DNA of 64,000 nucleotides from Elysia marginata (Eukaryota; Mollusca; Gastropoda; Plakobranchidae), in contig BMAT01007760.1 in NCBI GenBank assembly GCA_019649035.1, positions 6,704 to 70,703 of the forward strand, given 5' to 3'. A program made the position numbers and the translations under genes. The notes beneath the pieces are model-generated. The model was given only the letters and a program-made list of their open reading frames with translations. It made no database searches and was not told where the DNA came from. Shown here piece after piece: positions 1 through 11,946 of the stretch; the stretch's first letter is position 1, and each line of letters begins with the position of its first letter.

Positions 1-1251
1 CTATCTTCCTATCTATATCTATATATCAATCCATTAAGTATCTGTTATATATGTTGTCTGTCCATCTTTTTAATTAGGCAGTCTATCAATCTTACCTACC
101 TACTTATCTATTGATCAATCATACATCTTTCTAAATACCTATCTATATTTCTGTCTGTTTCTCTATTTTAAATATTTATTTACGTACTATGGTACTTTCC
201 ACCTCTCTCTTTTGTATCTTCATACTCCTGGTCTACTTTTTAGGTATATAGTTTTTAATGTATTTTTTGCCATAAATAAAAATGTTGGCATTTTAAAATC
301 TTAACGTATTTGTTCCTTGTCTCTTTTGCCAATTTTTTTTTCCGTGTCAAGTCTTGAACTTTTTTTTTCAAGTCTGACATTTGTATAAAAAACACTGAAT
401 AACAATGGCTTTCCTTCCCTCTAGAAGTCAATCTTAAATAACCCACGAATGGTCTTTGAAAATTTCTGATCATGATCGATCGAAAAACAAAATTACAATT
501 GGGATAATGTATTCGTAACAATGATTTAAGGTAAAACATCTATAAACATTCTCCTCTGCCAACTGTTTGCTAACCTTTAAATAAAAGCCATTGGCATAAA
601 CATGGCACTCTTCGCTAAGGAAGTCTGTTGTTGGCTAGCCAAAAACAACAGTGCTTGATTATTTCTTAACTAGGACCACTACCCTTGCTTCCAACGGAGT
701 GCGTTTTATCCAGAAATTACCCTGTGCTTGGGTCGAAAAATGGCCGTGTTAGGTTCAAGGAAAGCAGTTAGTTATTCCTGCAAGGAAATTACAGCTTAGC
801 GATCTTACGACAAGGCGTAAACGAGAGGTATAACTCTGCCCGTAACAATCAAAGTGCAGTATCTGCTGCATAAACCGTAATGGAATTGTCAAGTGCAGTA
901 CTGACAAAATACCGAAGAAATTTAAGTGAAGAAAAGGGAGAGGAACCATAACACTTATGTACAGGCACGAATCAGAAATGTTGGCATATTAGGTTTTTTT
1001 TTAAATGTATTTTTTTTATTGTTTGTATCATAATACTGTCCTCCTTTCCTTGACTCTTTTTCTATCATCTTCATTTTTCTTCCACCGTCTCATACGTTCC
1101 TTTGCTTTGTTTTCTTCTTTAACTCATTCGGACAAGTTATATAAAAATCTGTATTCAACCTTGCATTTTCTTTTGTGAGATTTTGTATTTTGTTTTCTTT
1201 CGTTTATTCTTAGTCTAACGAATTATTTAAAGCTCTTTAAATCACACACGT

Positions 1252-1254
<3 letters not shown>

Positions 1255-1307
<53 letters not shown>

Positions 1308-1330
1308 TTCTCTCTCTCTCTTTCTGTCTC
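1255..1330. repeat. CT dinucleotide microsatellite
   Basis: Long uninterrupted CT run followed by interrupted TTTCTCTC units, seen directly. Confidence 0.95.
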
Positions 1331-1850
1331 TCTCCCCTATATCTTTTTATCTTTCTCCGGGTTTAATTTGTTCTCTTAGCCACTCTTTAATGATTTCATC
1401 AATACCTCACATTATACCACAGAGCGCAAATCGCTTTCACCAAAAGTCTCTCCCGTTCTCTTTATTAATTCCCTGCCTTCCTGTTTATAGACACAAATGT
1501 ATCCTGGCCTATCGCGAATTCCCTGATTCGTATAGGCCCAGGCCGACGTTAATCCGGTATTAATCTGTTTAAGTGCCAGGGATTAAATGACTCAATCAAG
1601 TGGGCCGTATGTTTTGCTTCGGGTGAGTGAGAAGGGATTACTGCTATTCTGTTATGAGGCTAGGGGCATAGCGAGAGGAGAAAAGGGAAAAAACCGAAAT
1701 GTTTTCTTGGTTATGAGAGTGGAGACAAATTGGTTTCTTCTATGGGGCTATTAATGCAAGTAGCAGGAGGCAAGCGAAAAGAGAAGGAAGCAGGTATAGA
1801 CGGAGCGAGAGACCTTAAAGGGGATAGAAAAAGAGACAGGGGGGGGGGAT

Positions 1851-2054
1851 AAAAGGATAAAGGAATAGAAGTTGAATGAGGCAGTAAAAAAGAAATAATG
1901 AGAGATAGAGAGAAAAAGAGAAGAAGAGACAGAGAGAGAGTTGGAGCACATTAAAAGGATAAATAAATAGAAGTTGAAGGAGACAGTAAGAAAAGAAATA
2001 ATGAGAGAGAGACAGAGAAGAAGAAAAGAGACAGACAGAGACATAGAGAGAGAG
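1851..2054. repeat. Two-copy GA-rich tandem repeat, period about 102
   Basis: The word AAAAGGATAAA followed by ATAGAAGTTGAA occurs at 1851 and again at 1953. Each copy continues with GACAGTAA-like, AAGAAATAATGAGAGA and GA-rich sequence. The copies differ by scattered substitutions, so this is a tandem duplication inside purine-rich DNA. No gene overlaps it. Confidence 0.7.
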
Positions 2055-3554
2055 AGAGTGGGGATGAGAAAAGTCAAACACACAGAAATAATATTTAAAA
2101 AAAAAAACCAACATTAATTTTTTATATAGACAAGGACATTAATAAAAAAAAAAAAGGAAAAGGAATCAGATATGCCCTCTTATGCACCAAACATATCGAA
2201 AAATAGTAACCCTATATGAATAGATAGATAGATGAACATAGTTGAGTTTAATTTGGTATGTAGATATTTAGAAAAAAACGGAAACGATCTTTTAATTATC
2301 TTTGCTTACCGGTTCTAATAGTTTTATGAAGGTGCTTCCACCAAGTTTTAACAATAAGAAATATCGCTGCAGCAAAAAAAAAGAAAAAAGATCGAATACG
2401 AAACACTAAAAAATTTGAGGATAGAAAGCAAAGCTGTTTAGGCTTGTGTATGCTAACCTCCTGTGTTGGCTGTTCAAGATTTTTTCTCTACACGAAGAAT
2501 ACCAGAATTAAGTCGATTATAGTGCTTCCGATTGTCTTGAAGTCATTGATTACAGAGGGCGTGCTGTTTATATTATTTTAAGATAATCGGATTAGCCCGC
2601 TGCCCTCCCCCTCCCGTTCCCCCGGTAAAGCAGGCCGTTAGTGTCTGTTCTTTTTTCTTCTCTTTCGTTTGAACGCGTGTCACCTTGGAATATGTGCGCC
2701 TGTATAATGCCAAAGATCGACTCTTTAAGCATCAATACACCATGAATCATTTAACCATGTCCATGTTTTGTTACACAGATTGGGTTTGGAACAAAAATTG
2801 ATAAGGGTTTCGTTTCATTTGTTTAATTAAGTAGTTATTCTTTTATGTACAGTACACTGCGCTTGCCGTTTTTATTTTTATCGTTACGTGATGGTGTGTA
2901 CATGTCATTCACGAAGTCAAGACAAAAAGATGATCGTCTTTAGAAAAAAAAGAGACTTTAGTCCCGCTGTAGTGGCCAAAAAGTTTGATTATCATCCTCA
3001 TCATCATCATTATCAGCATCATCGTCTTCATAATACCTCTCATGGTTATCAAGTTTACAACGACTTTACTAGTGATAAAACTTCATCATGCTATCAAAAT
3101 GCTCATAGCTGTGCTTAGCTTACAAATCCTTTTTAATATATAGTTTCTTTAATTGTTTGCAGATGTTTCCTTGTTTAAAAAACATGTTTGTATTTAACGG
3201 CCAAATGAAAATGACGCTGTGGTTAATTTGCTACATTTTAATCAAATGAAAAGGTCAATTCAATTCAACTCTCTGTCTCTCATTCAATGTTCGTTATAAT
3301 CTTACCAAGCTAAGACCAGTTGATTCAAAGTTCGCGAACGACTATAAACTGTGTTGTTACAGTAGAAAAGAAAATTGTTAAGTCTATGAAATACAAAGAG
3401 TTAAATATAATACCTTTATTAGGATCTTGCCGCCCTGTGTAATTCAAAGGGGTAATGGTAGGTTCTTCACTGACTCTAGCTAGAATGTATGATGCATCAG
3501 GCCCCAACTGAAAACTCAATTTTATTATTTATCTTATGCATCTTTTTCTATTAG

Positions 3555-6500
3555 GAGACGCCCTTGAGTATGAGGTCATGGGTCACCTACAACAGCCCCC
3601 TCTGGCGGAAGGAAAAGGTCAAGACGGAGGAGCAGCTCAGTCAGAGTATGCCCACAACCCCCCGAGTTTTGTCGCAGATGGAAACCGGTACGTTCAACTC
3701 TGGGTACGCTCCATTTGAGCCACTGTTATTCGAGCCACTCGTGTGTAGCATGTTATTTGGGCCACCATGACTCAGCATCGATATTGATAATTAATGGATT
3801 TTGTACTCGAGTGTTACTCCATCCGTGATTGCCTTGATCCCAATACTAATATTTAAGTTTGTTTGTTTGGGCCGGCCCTTAAGAACAACGTACGTCTTAA
3901 GTTCTAAATTGCCCTAACGAAGCTAACAACTCAAATGAGAAGGATCAATAGGACCCCCAATAGTCCAGTTTATGTTGACAGGTTTGTTGAATACTGTCAT
4001 CTTGACTTTTAAACACAGCCTTCAGTGAAATGTGTGTGCGTATTGAAATAAAGGTATCGATTTCAAATAAGTGGATATCGTTTCAACTGCCTCAATTGGC
4101 TTGCTTGAATGTATGTCTTTTTGGGGAAAGTGGTTGAAATAGAATTCTAGAGTTTAACTGGGGCTGAGTTATCGTCTTTTCATATGATGCGCGGGCCATA
4201 CTAAAGTCAAGTACGGTCTTTGGACCGGAGACCTTGGATTGAGAGTGTGGCTGTTGTTAAGATCCTTTCAAATGACGCGTGGGTCATACTAAACCTAAGT
4301 ACGGTTTTTTTTCCGGCCCGGAGACTGAAAAATCTACAATGTATGTCCCTTTCATCACTTACACCCTTTCTTAAGCGCGCGTCGCCCTGTGAAAAGCAAA
4401 GACGCACCACAGCTGTATCGGTTCTTCACCGATACATAGCGTTAATACGGCTCAGTTTACGCGGCATTTGAAAGGACCCGTATACATGATTGTATCACTG
4501 AACTATCGGTATGATTTTGTTAGGGCGTCTGCGACCTGAGTTTTGTGTAGGCTTACAGGCGAATAGTAGTTTCATCTTTTCTTACAGTCATGGGATAAGA
4601 TAAGGTGTCTTTATCGCTATCTCTCTCTACCTTTCTGTCTGTCTCTCTCTCTTTCTCTGTCTCTATCTTTCTCTCTCCCTCCCTCTCTCTCTGTCCCTCC
4701 AGTTTTCTCACCTCTCTCACTTACTCTTAGCTCACTAACTGCCAAACGCCCATGCAGACGCACGAAAATGCATTATAAAGAATACTTTATATCTTTTGTC
4801 TTGCATCTATTCCTCCCTCTCCACATCTTTACCTCTGGCAGGTTTCGTGAATGATGCCATCTGCACACATGTCTTCAGCAATCGGAGAAACCCTATCATA
4901 CCCCCATACGATGCGAGGTCAGACAAGTACGCTCAGGCCTACTTCAAGTCACCCTTCGTCCAGGGCATTGTGGAGAGAAACTCAAGCATGTCCGTGAACT
5001 CCAGCGTCGCACATCTCAAGGTGAGTACAACAAAGCAGTTTGTGTTGGCTAAAATCTATTTAGTGTAACAATCCAATGTAAAATGTGAAGCGACCGGGTT
5101 AACCTAGGCACAAGTCGAAATACAGTAACACTTTTAAGGGAAACTCTTGCATAACGTCAACTGTGTTTCAAAGTCCCGTTTTGTATTTCCTCATATTTTT
5201 GTGATGCTGACGTCAACTCTTGCCTAAATTCAACACATTTTTTTTTCGGTTCCGAGGTGATGACTTTACCAGGATTCCACTGTATTGATATAATCATTTG
5301 CTTGTGTCTTCTATATTTTAACTTTAATCCCTTTAACATAACAAAATAATCATAGCCCTAGCTTTTCTTTGCCATGAAGTATTTCAATATGAAGGAAAAA
5401 AGTATTGTTTTGACCCAGCGAATATTTGTATTCGAAATGCTCTATTTCCAAACTGCTCTGAGAGACTGCTGCCTGATTCACATTGATTAGTTCGTTTGCT
5501 TCAGGCGCATCAATTTGTTTCGAGAGTTATTGGTAAACCCTTTACAGATTGATAGTTTTGTGCTTATATAGATAAGAACGCCATTCACTTATGGCTCCTG
5601 AATGGAACAGAGATGGATGACCGTTATTGTGTAATGTTTTGGAAATTAGTCCATTGTCTTTTCTTTGGGATTGTCAAAGGCTTGTTAAGTTTAGTAATTA
5701 TTGTATCCATCATGTCTTTAACTCTTTTAAAGAAAGAAAAATACACAGTGTGATATTTTGTGGAAAAGGGGGTGCAAATAAAATAGAGACGAGAAAAAAA
5801 AGGCAGAGAGCGAGAGCGAGTGAGAGACAGGCAAATACACAGACAGAGAGGTGTTTTTGTGTCTGAATATTAATTGTGGATGGGGCTCAGTCTACAAGTC
5901 ATTGATATATCTTTTGTGACGTCCTATTTCTTTTTTTACAAATGTCTGCTCAGGAACTGAAAATGGCAAAGACAGTCAACAAACTTAGTGTGCGCAGGCG
6001 CTGCAAACCAACACCGGATGTGACGTCCATCAGGGAGAGAGAAACAGGTAGCCTATGCTATGTCGATTTTTCGTCCCTATTTTTTTTAGCTAAAATATAT
6101 ACCTTCTTTGCCCTTTTGTGTTGTTCATGTACTGCGTTGAGTTGCATCCTGTCCTTTTTGTTACTATCGTTCACATTTTTATGTGTGAATGGACAATGCA
6201 TTTGCTTAGAAGCTCAAATGAAAGCCTTTGACGATTGGGACATTGTACGTTGTGTTATGTTGTTTGAATTTTAACGTCTCTTTTCAACTACAAGGTTATA
6301 TCAGAGACGGCGCTTGGGGCAATTGAAAACGTGCTGCCACGCTGTGATGTAAGAAGCGCTTGCATTCACCACACCGACCGACCAGACGGGACTTTGTACA
6401 AATCTTCCCCCTTCAGTACTATCTTGCTCTATCTCCTTTTTTTTTCTAAATGGGATTGGAAAAGTAATACTGAGCAGTCAAATGTAATAGCTCTGCTACA

Positions 6501-7435
6501 AGTGCATATTTGCCTTGGTCACGTTGGACAATGTTATGAACTATGTCGTTTAACGTCCACCCTCTTGCAGTTTAAGGTTCAACAAAATAGACCGGCTCTG
6601 TGGCCTTGCGGTAAGAGAGTCAATCAGACATCGGGAGGTGCGTGGTTCAATCCCCGGCAAGTCAAACCAAGAACTTTAAAATTGGTATTAGCAGCTGATC
6701 CGCCTAGTGTCTAGAATTATGGATTTAGTGTTAAGTCTGGTCGGCCGGGTGTCAGGATAATGTGACTGGGTGTGGTGTACTCAAGTGCTCTTTACATCTC
6801 CGTGTGGCAGCACGCTTTCAATTATACCCAGCGCAGTCTCTGAGATAACCTCGAAGTTGACTGGAAAGTTAAAAATCAAACAAACGACAATCACCAAAAT
6901 TTTTTTAAAAATCAATAAATATAATAATCTGGACTCGCGTTCCACTTGTTTAGAATTGTCAAAATTTCGTGGACACAATTACAAACGACGTTTTTTCCCT
7001 GTGTAATTCAAGCATGTGTTAGACACATATATATAACGAATTATGTACACGAACAAATTTGAGTCAATAGTTGTAATTTGTATTCGGATAATTCGAATAC
7101 TTGCTTAACTCAAACTGTAATCATTCAGTTAACCGATTTTAATCTCCTCTTATTATGTAAAGCGATAGTTCGGAGTTAAATTATCCCGATGCTATTCGAA
7201 ATATTCGAACTAGACTGACTAAAAAGCTTTTACTTGATTTTCAGCCTTTGTGAACGATGCCATTATAACAGAGAAGAAGCGTACCAAGTACAAGGATATC
7301 ATCAAGCCGTACAACGCAGCAGACGATAAGCTGTGCAAGGATTACTTCGCTCGTGACGACATCAAGAGGCTTGTGAACCGGACGTGCGGGGCAGGAGCCA
7401 ACGTTAAGCAACAGAGAAGAGGGGTCATGACATAA
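3555..7435 (+). CDS. Unrecognised protein, C-terminal part, two repeated FVNDAI modules (4 exons)
   Basis: Exons 3555-3687, 4842-5020, 5954-6047 and 7245-7435 (stop TAA) join in a continuous frame: phase 0 in, then 1, 0, 1, and stop. All have AG acceptors and GT donors (GTACGT, GTGAGT, GTAGCC). The protein is a two-unit repeat. Each unit is a basic, Pro-containing exon ending in ...ETG or ...ETA, followed by an exon beginning FVNDAI and continuing with a basic stretch, II.PY.A..DK, a YF pair and a ....VERN/VNRT end. The exon phases are the same in both units, which points to duplication of an exon pair. There is no signal peptide or membrane segment in this part. I do not recognise the family. 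Short repeats with PY and YF pairs are common in microtubule-inner and sperm axoneme proteins, but that is only a guess. The N-terminus is missing. The gene is likely real, given four consistent splice pairs and the codon quality. Confidence 0.75.
4176..4330. repeat. Imperfect tandem duplication, period about 88
   Basis: A segment with CTTTCA, a GATGCGCGGGCCATACTAAA-like core, AAGTACGGT and CCGGAGAC starts near 4176 and recurs near 4264. It lies in the intron between the first two exons of the unrecognised gene. The two copies differ at many sites. Confidence 0.6.
4619..4705. repeat. CT-rich simple repeat
   Basis: CTCT, CTGT and CCCT tracts seen directly, within the intron 3688-4841. Confidence 0.9.
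5107..5285. mobile_element. Pogo/Tigger-like MITE copy
   Basis: A TA-flanked segment starts CAGTAACACTTTTAAGGG and ends GGATTCCACTG followed by TA. A second copy at about 55376-55542 shares the internal words AAGGGAAACTCTTGC, GTCAACTGTGTTT and GACTTTA.CAGGATTC. Ends of the type CAGTGGAATC with TA duplications are typical of pogo/Tigger derivatives. No transposase is present. Confidence 0.55.
6276..6395 (-). mobile_element. SINE family 1, 3' fragment
   Basis: Reverse-strand copy of the tail part of the tRNA-derived SINE described at 6590. The shared words are TTATATCAGAGACGGCGCT, GTGCTGCCACGCTGTGATGT and CACCACAC. The tRNA-like head is absent. It lies in the intron 6048-7244. Confidence 0.7.
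6590..6890 (+). mobile_element. tRNA-derived SINE, family 1, near full length
   Basis: The head carries an A-box-like stretch (CTTGCGGTAAGAGAGTCA) and a B-box-like GTGGTTCAATCCCC, as expected for an internal RNA polymerase III promoter. The body contains CTAGTGTCTAGAATTATGGA, GTCTGGTCGGCC, AATGTGACTGGGTGTGGTGT and GTGTGGCAGCACGC. The tail is GTTGACTGGAAAGTTAAAAATC. Four other copies lie in this window (6276-6395, 16622-16785, 41205-41516, 56560-56858). The insertion sits in the intron between the last two exons of the unrecognised gene. Confidence 0.8.
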
Positions 7436-8201
7436 CGGAAGCAATTATTCAATGCTTATTATGTAATTTTAAGGTCAATGGAAGGTCCATAGCATTAAGT
7501 CTAAGTTTTAACGATTCAACAATATTCAAATGAAATGTTTTAAAGAGATAGCCCATTTGATTTTGGAAGATGTGATTTAACGAAAATATAGGCCTGTATC
7601 ATAAGATAAGTAAAGTGTTAATTTCGGTTATAATTTCCCATAGCATCGCGGTAGAATAAGAACCTCCACAAGCACATATATATGAGCACACATATAAAAA
7701 CAAAATGTTACCTATATACATATCTAAACTGATTCTCCTAAACATACATAGAACAAGTGTCGGTTCTAGAAGATCAGTCGCAGTGACGTGTCATGTAGCT
7801 TTTTGTATTGCTTCGATGGGCAGGTCTTCAATATGTCTTGATTTCCTCTATAGGCCTATTTCATGAAATTGATGTAATCCGAACATTATACTATTATTAT
7901 TGAAATACAAAATACTTTCGCCATGCATCTGATTTCGGAAGGCTAACAAACATTCTTATCATAGTCATGCAAGTCGTAAATCGTACCTAAACTGAAAGGT
8001 GTAGCCAACGAGGTTGGTGTATGTTTCTTTGATGCTAAAATCCGCGTCTTTTGTTTTTCGTTGAGTGTTATTGGTATCACACTTGCAAAAGATAAGGTTA
8101 TACATACTTCGAACATTGAACGATGGATATCATTTCCTTATAAGTCCTTCGTAATACGTCACTATCTGAGGCTGCTTTCTTTGTACCCATGTTCCAACTT
8201 C

Positions 8202-8207
8202 AATAAA
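8202..8207 (+). promoter_or_regulatory. Candidate polyadenylation signal AATAAA
   Basis: AATAAA about 770 bases after the stop codon of the unrecognised gene. In DNA this AT-rich such hexamers arise by chance, so the assignment is tentative. Confidence 0.3.
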
Positions 8208-9796
8208 ATATCTTAATATTAGCTCTCAAAGTGGGGATACATGTACAGGGAATTCTAGCATTAAGATGAGCTTATAGTTATAGCTATCCAAAGCTGTTTC
8301 TACAAACAAATGAAAATCAAAAGATTTCCAAACAAGATAATCATAATTCCGGTTTTTTTTTCGTCTAAGCCTGAGAAAATAATGACTTTATCACAGCCAT
8401 CAGGCTTAACATACTACGACAAAAAAAATCATAAACAGACACCAGTAGCTTTTAGTAATAAATCTGTGGACACTAATTTATCATAATGCAATATTCATTA
8501 GCTTCGAGAATTGAAAAACTTTCATTAAATTTTGTAAGTCCCGTCACCATTGCTAATTAGTCAAACTCAAAAGTCGGAAATTTTAATTTGAGGTTAAAAT
8601 GCCTCATAAAAGGCAATTTCTTTCTTTCTCCTACTGGTATTTATTTTACCTTCATACAAATTTCTGATGATTTATTTTGGAAACTTAAAGTATGCTTTAA
8701 AAATTACGATTTCTTTTCAGTGGTATCATATTTGACAAATAGCTCAAAACTCTTATTTATATGGTGTAAGTTTGCGAACAAGCTTTGAAATAGTAGTCAG
8801 AATTCACATCATTCAGCTATCAAAGATTAATTCAATTTCATGAACATTGTTAGTGATAACTCAATCATGAATTTAAGAAAAAAAATGATCTTGTTTCCTG
8901 TTGATCTTTATCTTTTGATATTTGTAAAGGATCTTGTGGTCCTCTTCATAGAACCCTTATAATTCTCTCATCGTCTGTGTTTCCCTTGTGTTTTCATATA
9001 TGATATACTCAAAATGTGTAGGAAAAAATGCATTTTTTTCTGTTAAATAGTGGTTGGAAATGTTGTTATCGTAATTGTGCTATTCATTTACAAACATACT
9101 GTGTACAATTTTTCTTTATACAAATGTATGAAGAAAAAGTTTAAACCTATGTCTTTAAATTACAATACATGTATTATGTATTATGACTGCATTAATTTAA
9201 AAATTCAGCAATCTTTAGCATTGCGTATCAAGTGAACTCTTTCACTTCAGTCTCAATTTTCATATTTGATTGTTTGTGTCGCTTAGGTCTTGTCAACCTA
9301 AAGGTGTTTTTCATCTAAACTTTGAATATACATCCGCTCTGTATGTGCATTTTCATAATATGGATTTCTTGCATTTGATTACAATGTACCAACTTACCAC
9401 TACAGTTAAATGGGTTGTTTTTTTTTCAATATTTCTGCCTAGGATACAAAAGACATACCTTTTGTAATGCTGGACTGGAATTTATTATTCAAAGACATTA
9501 ATGTATGTCTCCCACAAAATCAGTCATGTTATATAAGTTTGCCACCAAGACAAGAATAAACTTACAAAATATTACAAATTATTTAAAAGCTTTTAAAAGC
9601 AGTGAAAAGACTGTTTTGCTGTTTTGGTTATGAGCTGAGTTAATGTAATTAGAACAGTCGAAGAGGTGGGCCTTTGTGTCAAGAAAAAATATAATTCTGT
9701 TTTTATAGATTTGAAATTACAAAAGAATATAAAGATAACATCAAACAGTTCCTAGTTGAATATGTAATGAAATGTTCATGCAAATTAACTCCTATA

Positions 9797-9889
9797 TTGG
9801 GAATAAGATTAGAGCACAAATTATCGTTCCCCTTGGCAAACTCACTTGAAGTCAAGAACGATAATTATGTGCTCCGTTCTTATTCCCAA
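9797..9889. repeat. Imperfect hairpin, 33-34 base arms, 26-base loop
   Basis: The left arm (9797-9829) starts TTGGGAATAAGA and ends TTATCGTTC. The right arm (9856-9889) starts GAACGATAAT and ends TTATTCCCAA. The arms pair along almost their whole length with a few mismatches and one bulge in the middle. Arm length, loop length and central mismatches resemble a microRNA precursor, but a foldback MITE would look the same. The arms match no other repeat I noticed in this window. Confidence 0.6.
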
Positions 9890-10394
9890 CACATGTATGT
9901 GGTCTATGTAACAATGTATAAGCTTCAAGCAAACTTCTTTCAGTTCAAATCCTGACTATCATAAAATACCATTATATTGTATTATATTATATCCTGTCGT
10001 GTTACTTATATTTTGTATTAATATTACCATATCAAAATAAAAAGGTAAACCAAACAAAAAAAAAGCATGAGAATAACAAGAATGCTATCCATGTAGATGA
10101 TAATGATAGGCTTACACCAGCCAGATGAATTACATGTAGATATAAATGAATGAGTGATCTTAGATTCAAATGGTATGTACAAAATTATTTTAAAGGCTTC
10201 TTTTTGCCATCAACAATACTTGTATCACAGGGTATGCAGTAGAGATTAACTTGCAAGAAAAGCAAAATAAAATATGAAGAAAAAAAAAACAGGTCTTTGT
10301 TTGGGTGTTTGTTCTCAAGGCTAGTTAACCTACAATTGCTTTTTAAATATGTCTATAGTGCAGGGAGTCGGAAATAATTCTTTGATAAAATGCC

Positions 10395-10580
10395 ATTTAA
10401 AAGTTGTTTTTTTTCTTCTTTTTCTCTCTATTTTATATTGACAAAAGTTTCCATATCTTTCTAAAAAAATTCTCTTAATTTCATAAAATTTTCGTTTTTA
10501 CATTCAATACAGAAACGCCTTTGAATGTTAAAATTGCGACATCAGACTCTTTTACCCTGGACGCCAGGTATATGTTCACC
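10395..10580. repeat. Dispersed repeat copy (GCGACATC family)
   Basis: A T-rich part with ATATTGACAAAAGTTTCC.TATCTTTC is followed by TTCATAAAATTTT and then AAATTGCGACATCAGACTC and ACCCTGGACG. The same order of words is found near 19660-19880, 32490-32700 and 60310-60480, so this is one diverged dispersed family. Its class is unknown. Confidence 0.55.
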
Positions 10581-11368
10581 GTAAACACCTGAAAAATTAG
10601 ATTTGTTTCTTCAGTTTCAATCATGTTTAAACTATTTTAGTGACACAGTGGCTATGGGAACCATAGAGCAAGGTTTCAAATTTCTTGAATTTTTTGGCTA
10701 TTAATCCATTTTTTTTTTCCAATTTTGAAGGTACCAAAACCCAAATGATTCAATTTGGTAATTTAAAAAAAAAAACAGCAGTGTAAAATCTAACATGAAA
10801 AGAAGTTTGGGGAAGAATCTGAAAATCTCTCCTTGTGCAACCATCGCAAACCTGCACAAATGCTGTACAAGTTAATATTTGTAGACACCATTTCCCATCT
10901 TCTTTCTCCTCTCTGTGTTTATATAAGAATTATAGACTACAACATAAGAAAGATAAGCCACAATCTATTTTCTAATGTTTGCCAATTGATCATGGTTTAC
11001 TTTTTGTGATTATACTATTCACACTCTTTCAATACAATCTGTTTTAAATCTTGGTTTAGGATATTAAAACAGCCCTTGCTCTAATCTAAGAAAGGTTATA
11101 AAAGGATCAAGTTAAGCTATACTCTTTTGATTGGAAATTTTATTAACGAAATCAGCACTTTATAATAAATGATGATATGATGAATCACCATGCTTTCCTT
11201 TTCCTTTTCAGTCATAAATACTTCGAACAAATCAAATGCTTACAAAACCACTCTCAAAATTTCACTATAAAAACTTTCTTAGTTTTCGAAGTTTAGAACT
11301 TGTACAGTATATTCATACAGAACAAAACAATAAAAATATACAGAACAAAATGGTACAGATCATGACTT

Positions 11369-11374
11369 TTTATT
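11369..11374 (-). promoter_or_regulatory. Candidate IFT57 polyadenylation signal
   Basis: TTTATT on the plus strand reads AATAAA on the minus strand, about 570 bases after the IFT57 stop codon. Other such hexamers occur nearby, so the choice is uncertain. Confidence 0.3.
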
Positions 11375-11946
11375 TCAATATCACAGATAACAAAATTGCA
11401 GTCTAAAGTACCAGAATAAAGAAGGCTTTAACAACAACTCCTTTTTTCTGTTCAGTAGTTGCTTGTGTAGAGACAAAAAAAAAATTAAATAAAAAAAATA
11501 GTTCTTCAATGAATCAAATTAAGTGCATGCTATTCTTTGGATCTTTTTTATTTCTCAATGCATAAGTTTTGATAATGTCATCTTTTTTTAAATCCTGCCT
11601 TTTCTTCTCTTAATTTTCAATACCAGAAAATATGCTTTTTGTCATACACCAATAGAGTAGTAGTCGCAGAACCCTAGCTAAATCCAAATATTGAATATCT
11701 TAAATATTGAATGTGCTTTACTTTAATGGACACCATTTTTTTTTACAATATGAAACAGCCAAACAACCTATTGTCTAAGTTCAATCCAATAAACTTCAAA
11801 AGTTTCCAACACAATCCTAAAGATTATTGGGTGTTCAATGTATAGTCCTAAGTTTCTATGAAATATTCAAGCCAAAATAAAAAATCAATTTTGCCATATA
11901 TTCCCGATTAAGTACAAAAGACCCCTTCATCCCTACCCCCCGTGCC

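Larger units (their letters stand above)
1..3554. other. Intergenic or upstream-intron DNA, low complexity
   Basis: No coding exon could be supported here. The first 200 bases are rich in TATC/CTAT-type simple repeats. A CT microsatellite lies near 1255-1330 and a GA-rich tandem repeat near 1851-2054. Upstream exons of the gene that begins to be recognisable at 3555 may lie here or outside the window, because that exon starts in phase 0 behind a good acceptor and therefore is not the first exon. A short open stretch near 2888-3118 encodes a His-rich run from a simple CAT repeat and is not convincing. Confidence 0.5.
7436..11946. other. Intergenic DNA between convergent genes
   Basis: This AT-rich stretch holds the 3' untranslated regions of the unrecognised plus-strand gene (from the left) and of IFT57 (from the right). 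No further coding exon is supported. A hairpin lies at 9797-9889 and a dispersed-repeat copy near 10395-10580. An AATAAA at 8202-8207 is a candidate polyadenylation signal for the left gene. Confidence 0.5.

Noticed and set aside
1786-2083. Ser/Leu-rich open stretches on the minus strand
   Set aside because: They translate a GA-rich tandem repeat.
2888-3118. Small His-rich open stretch
   Set aside because: The His run comes from a CAT simple repeat, and there is no splice or start context tying it to the gene at 3555.
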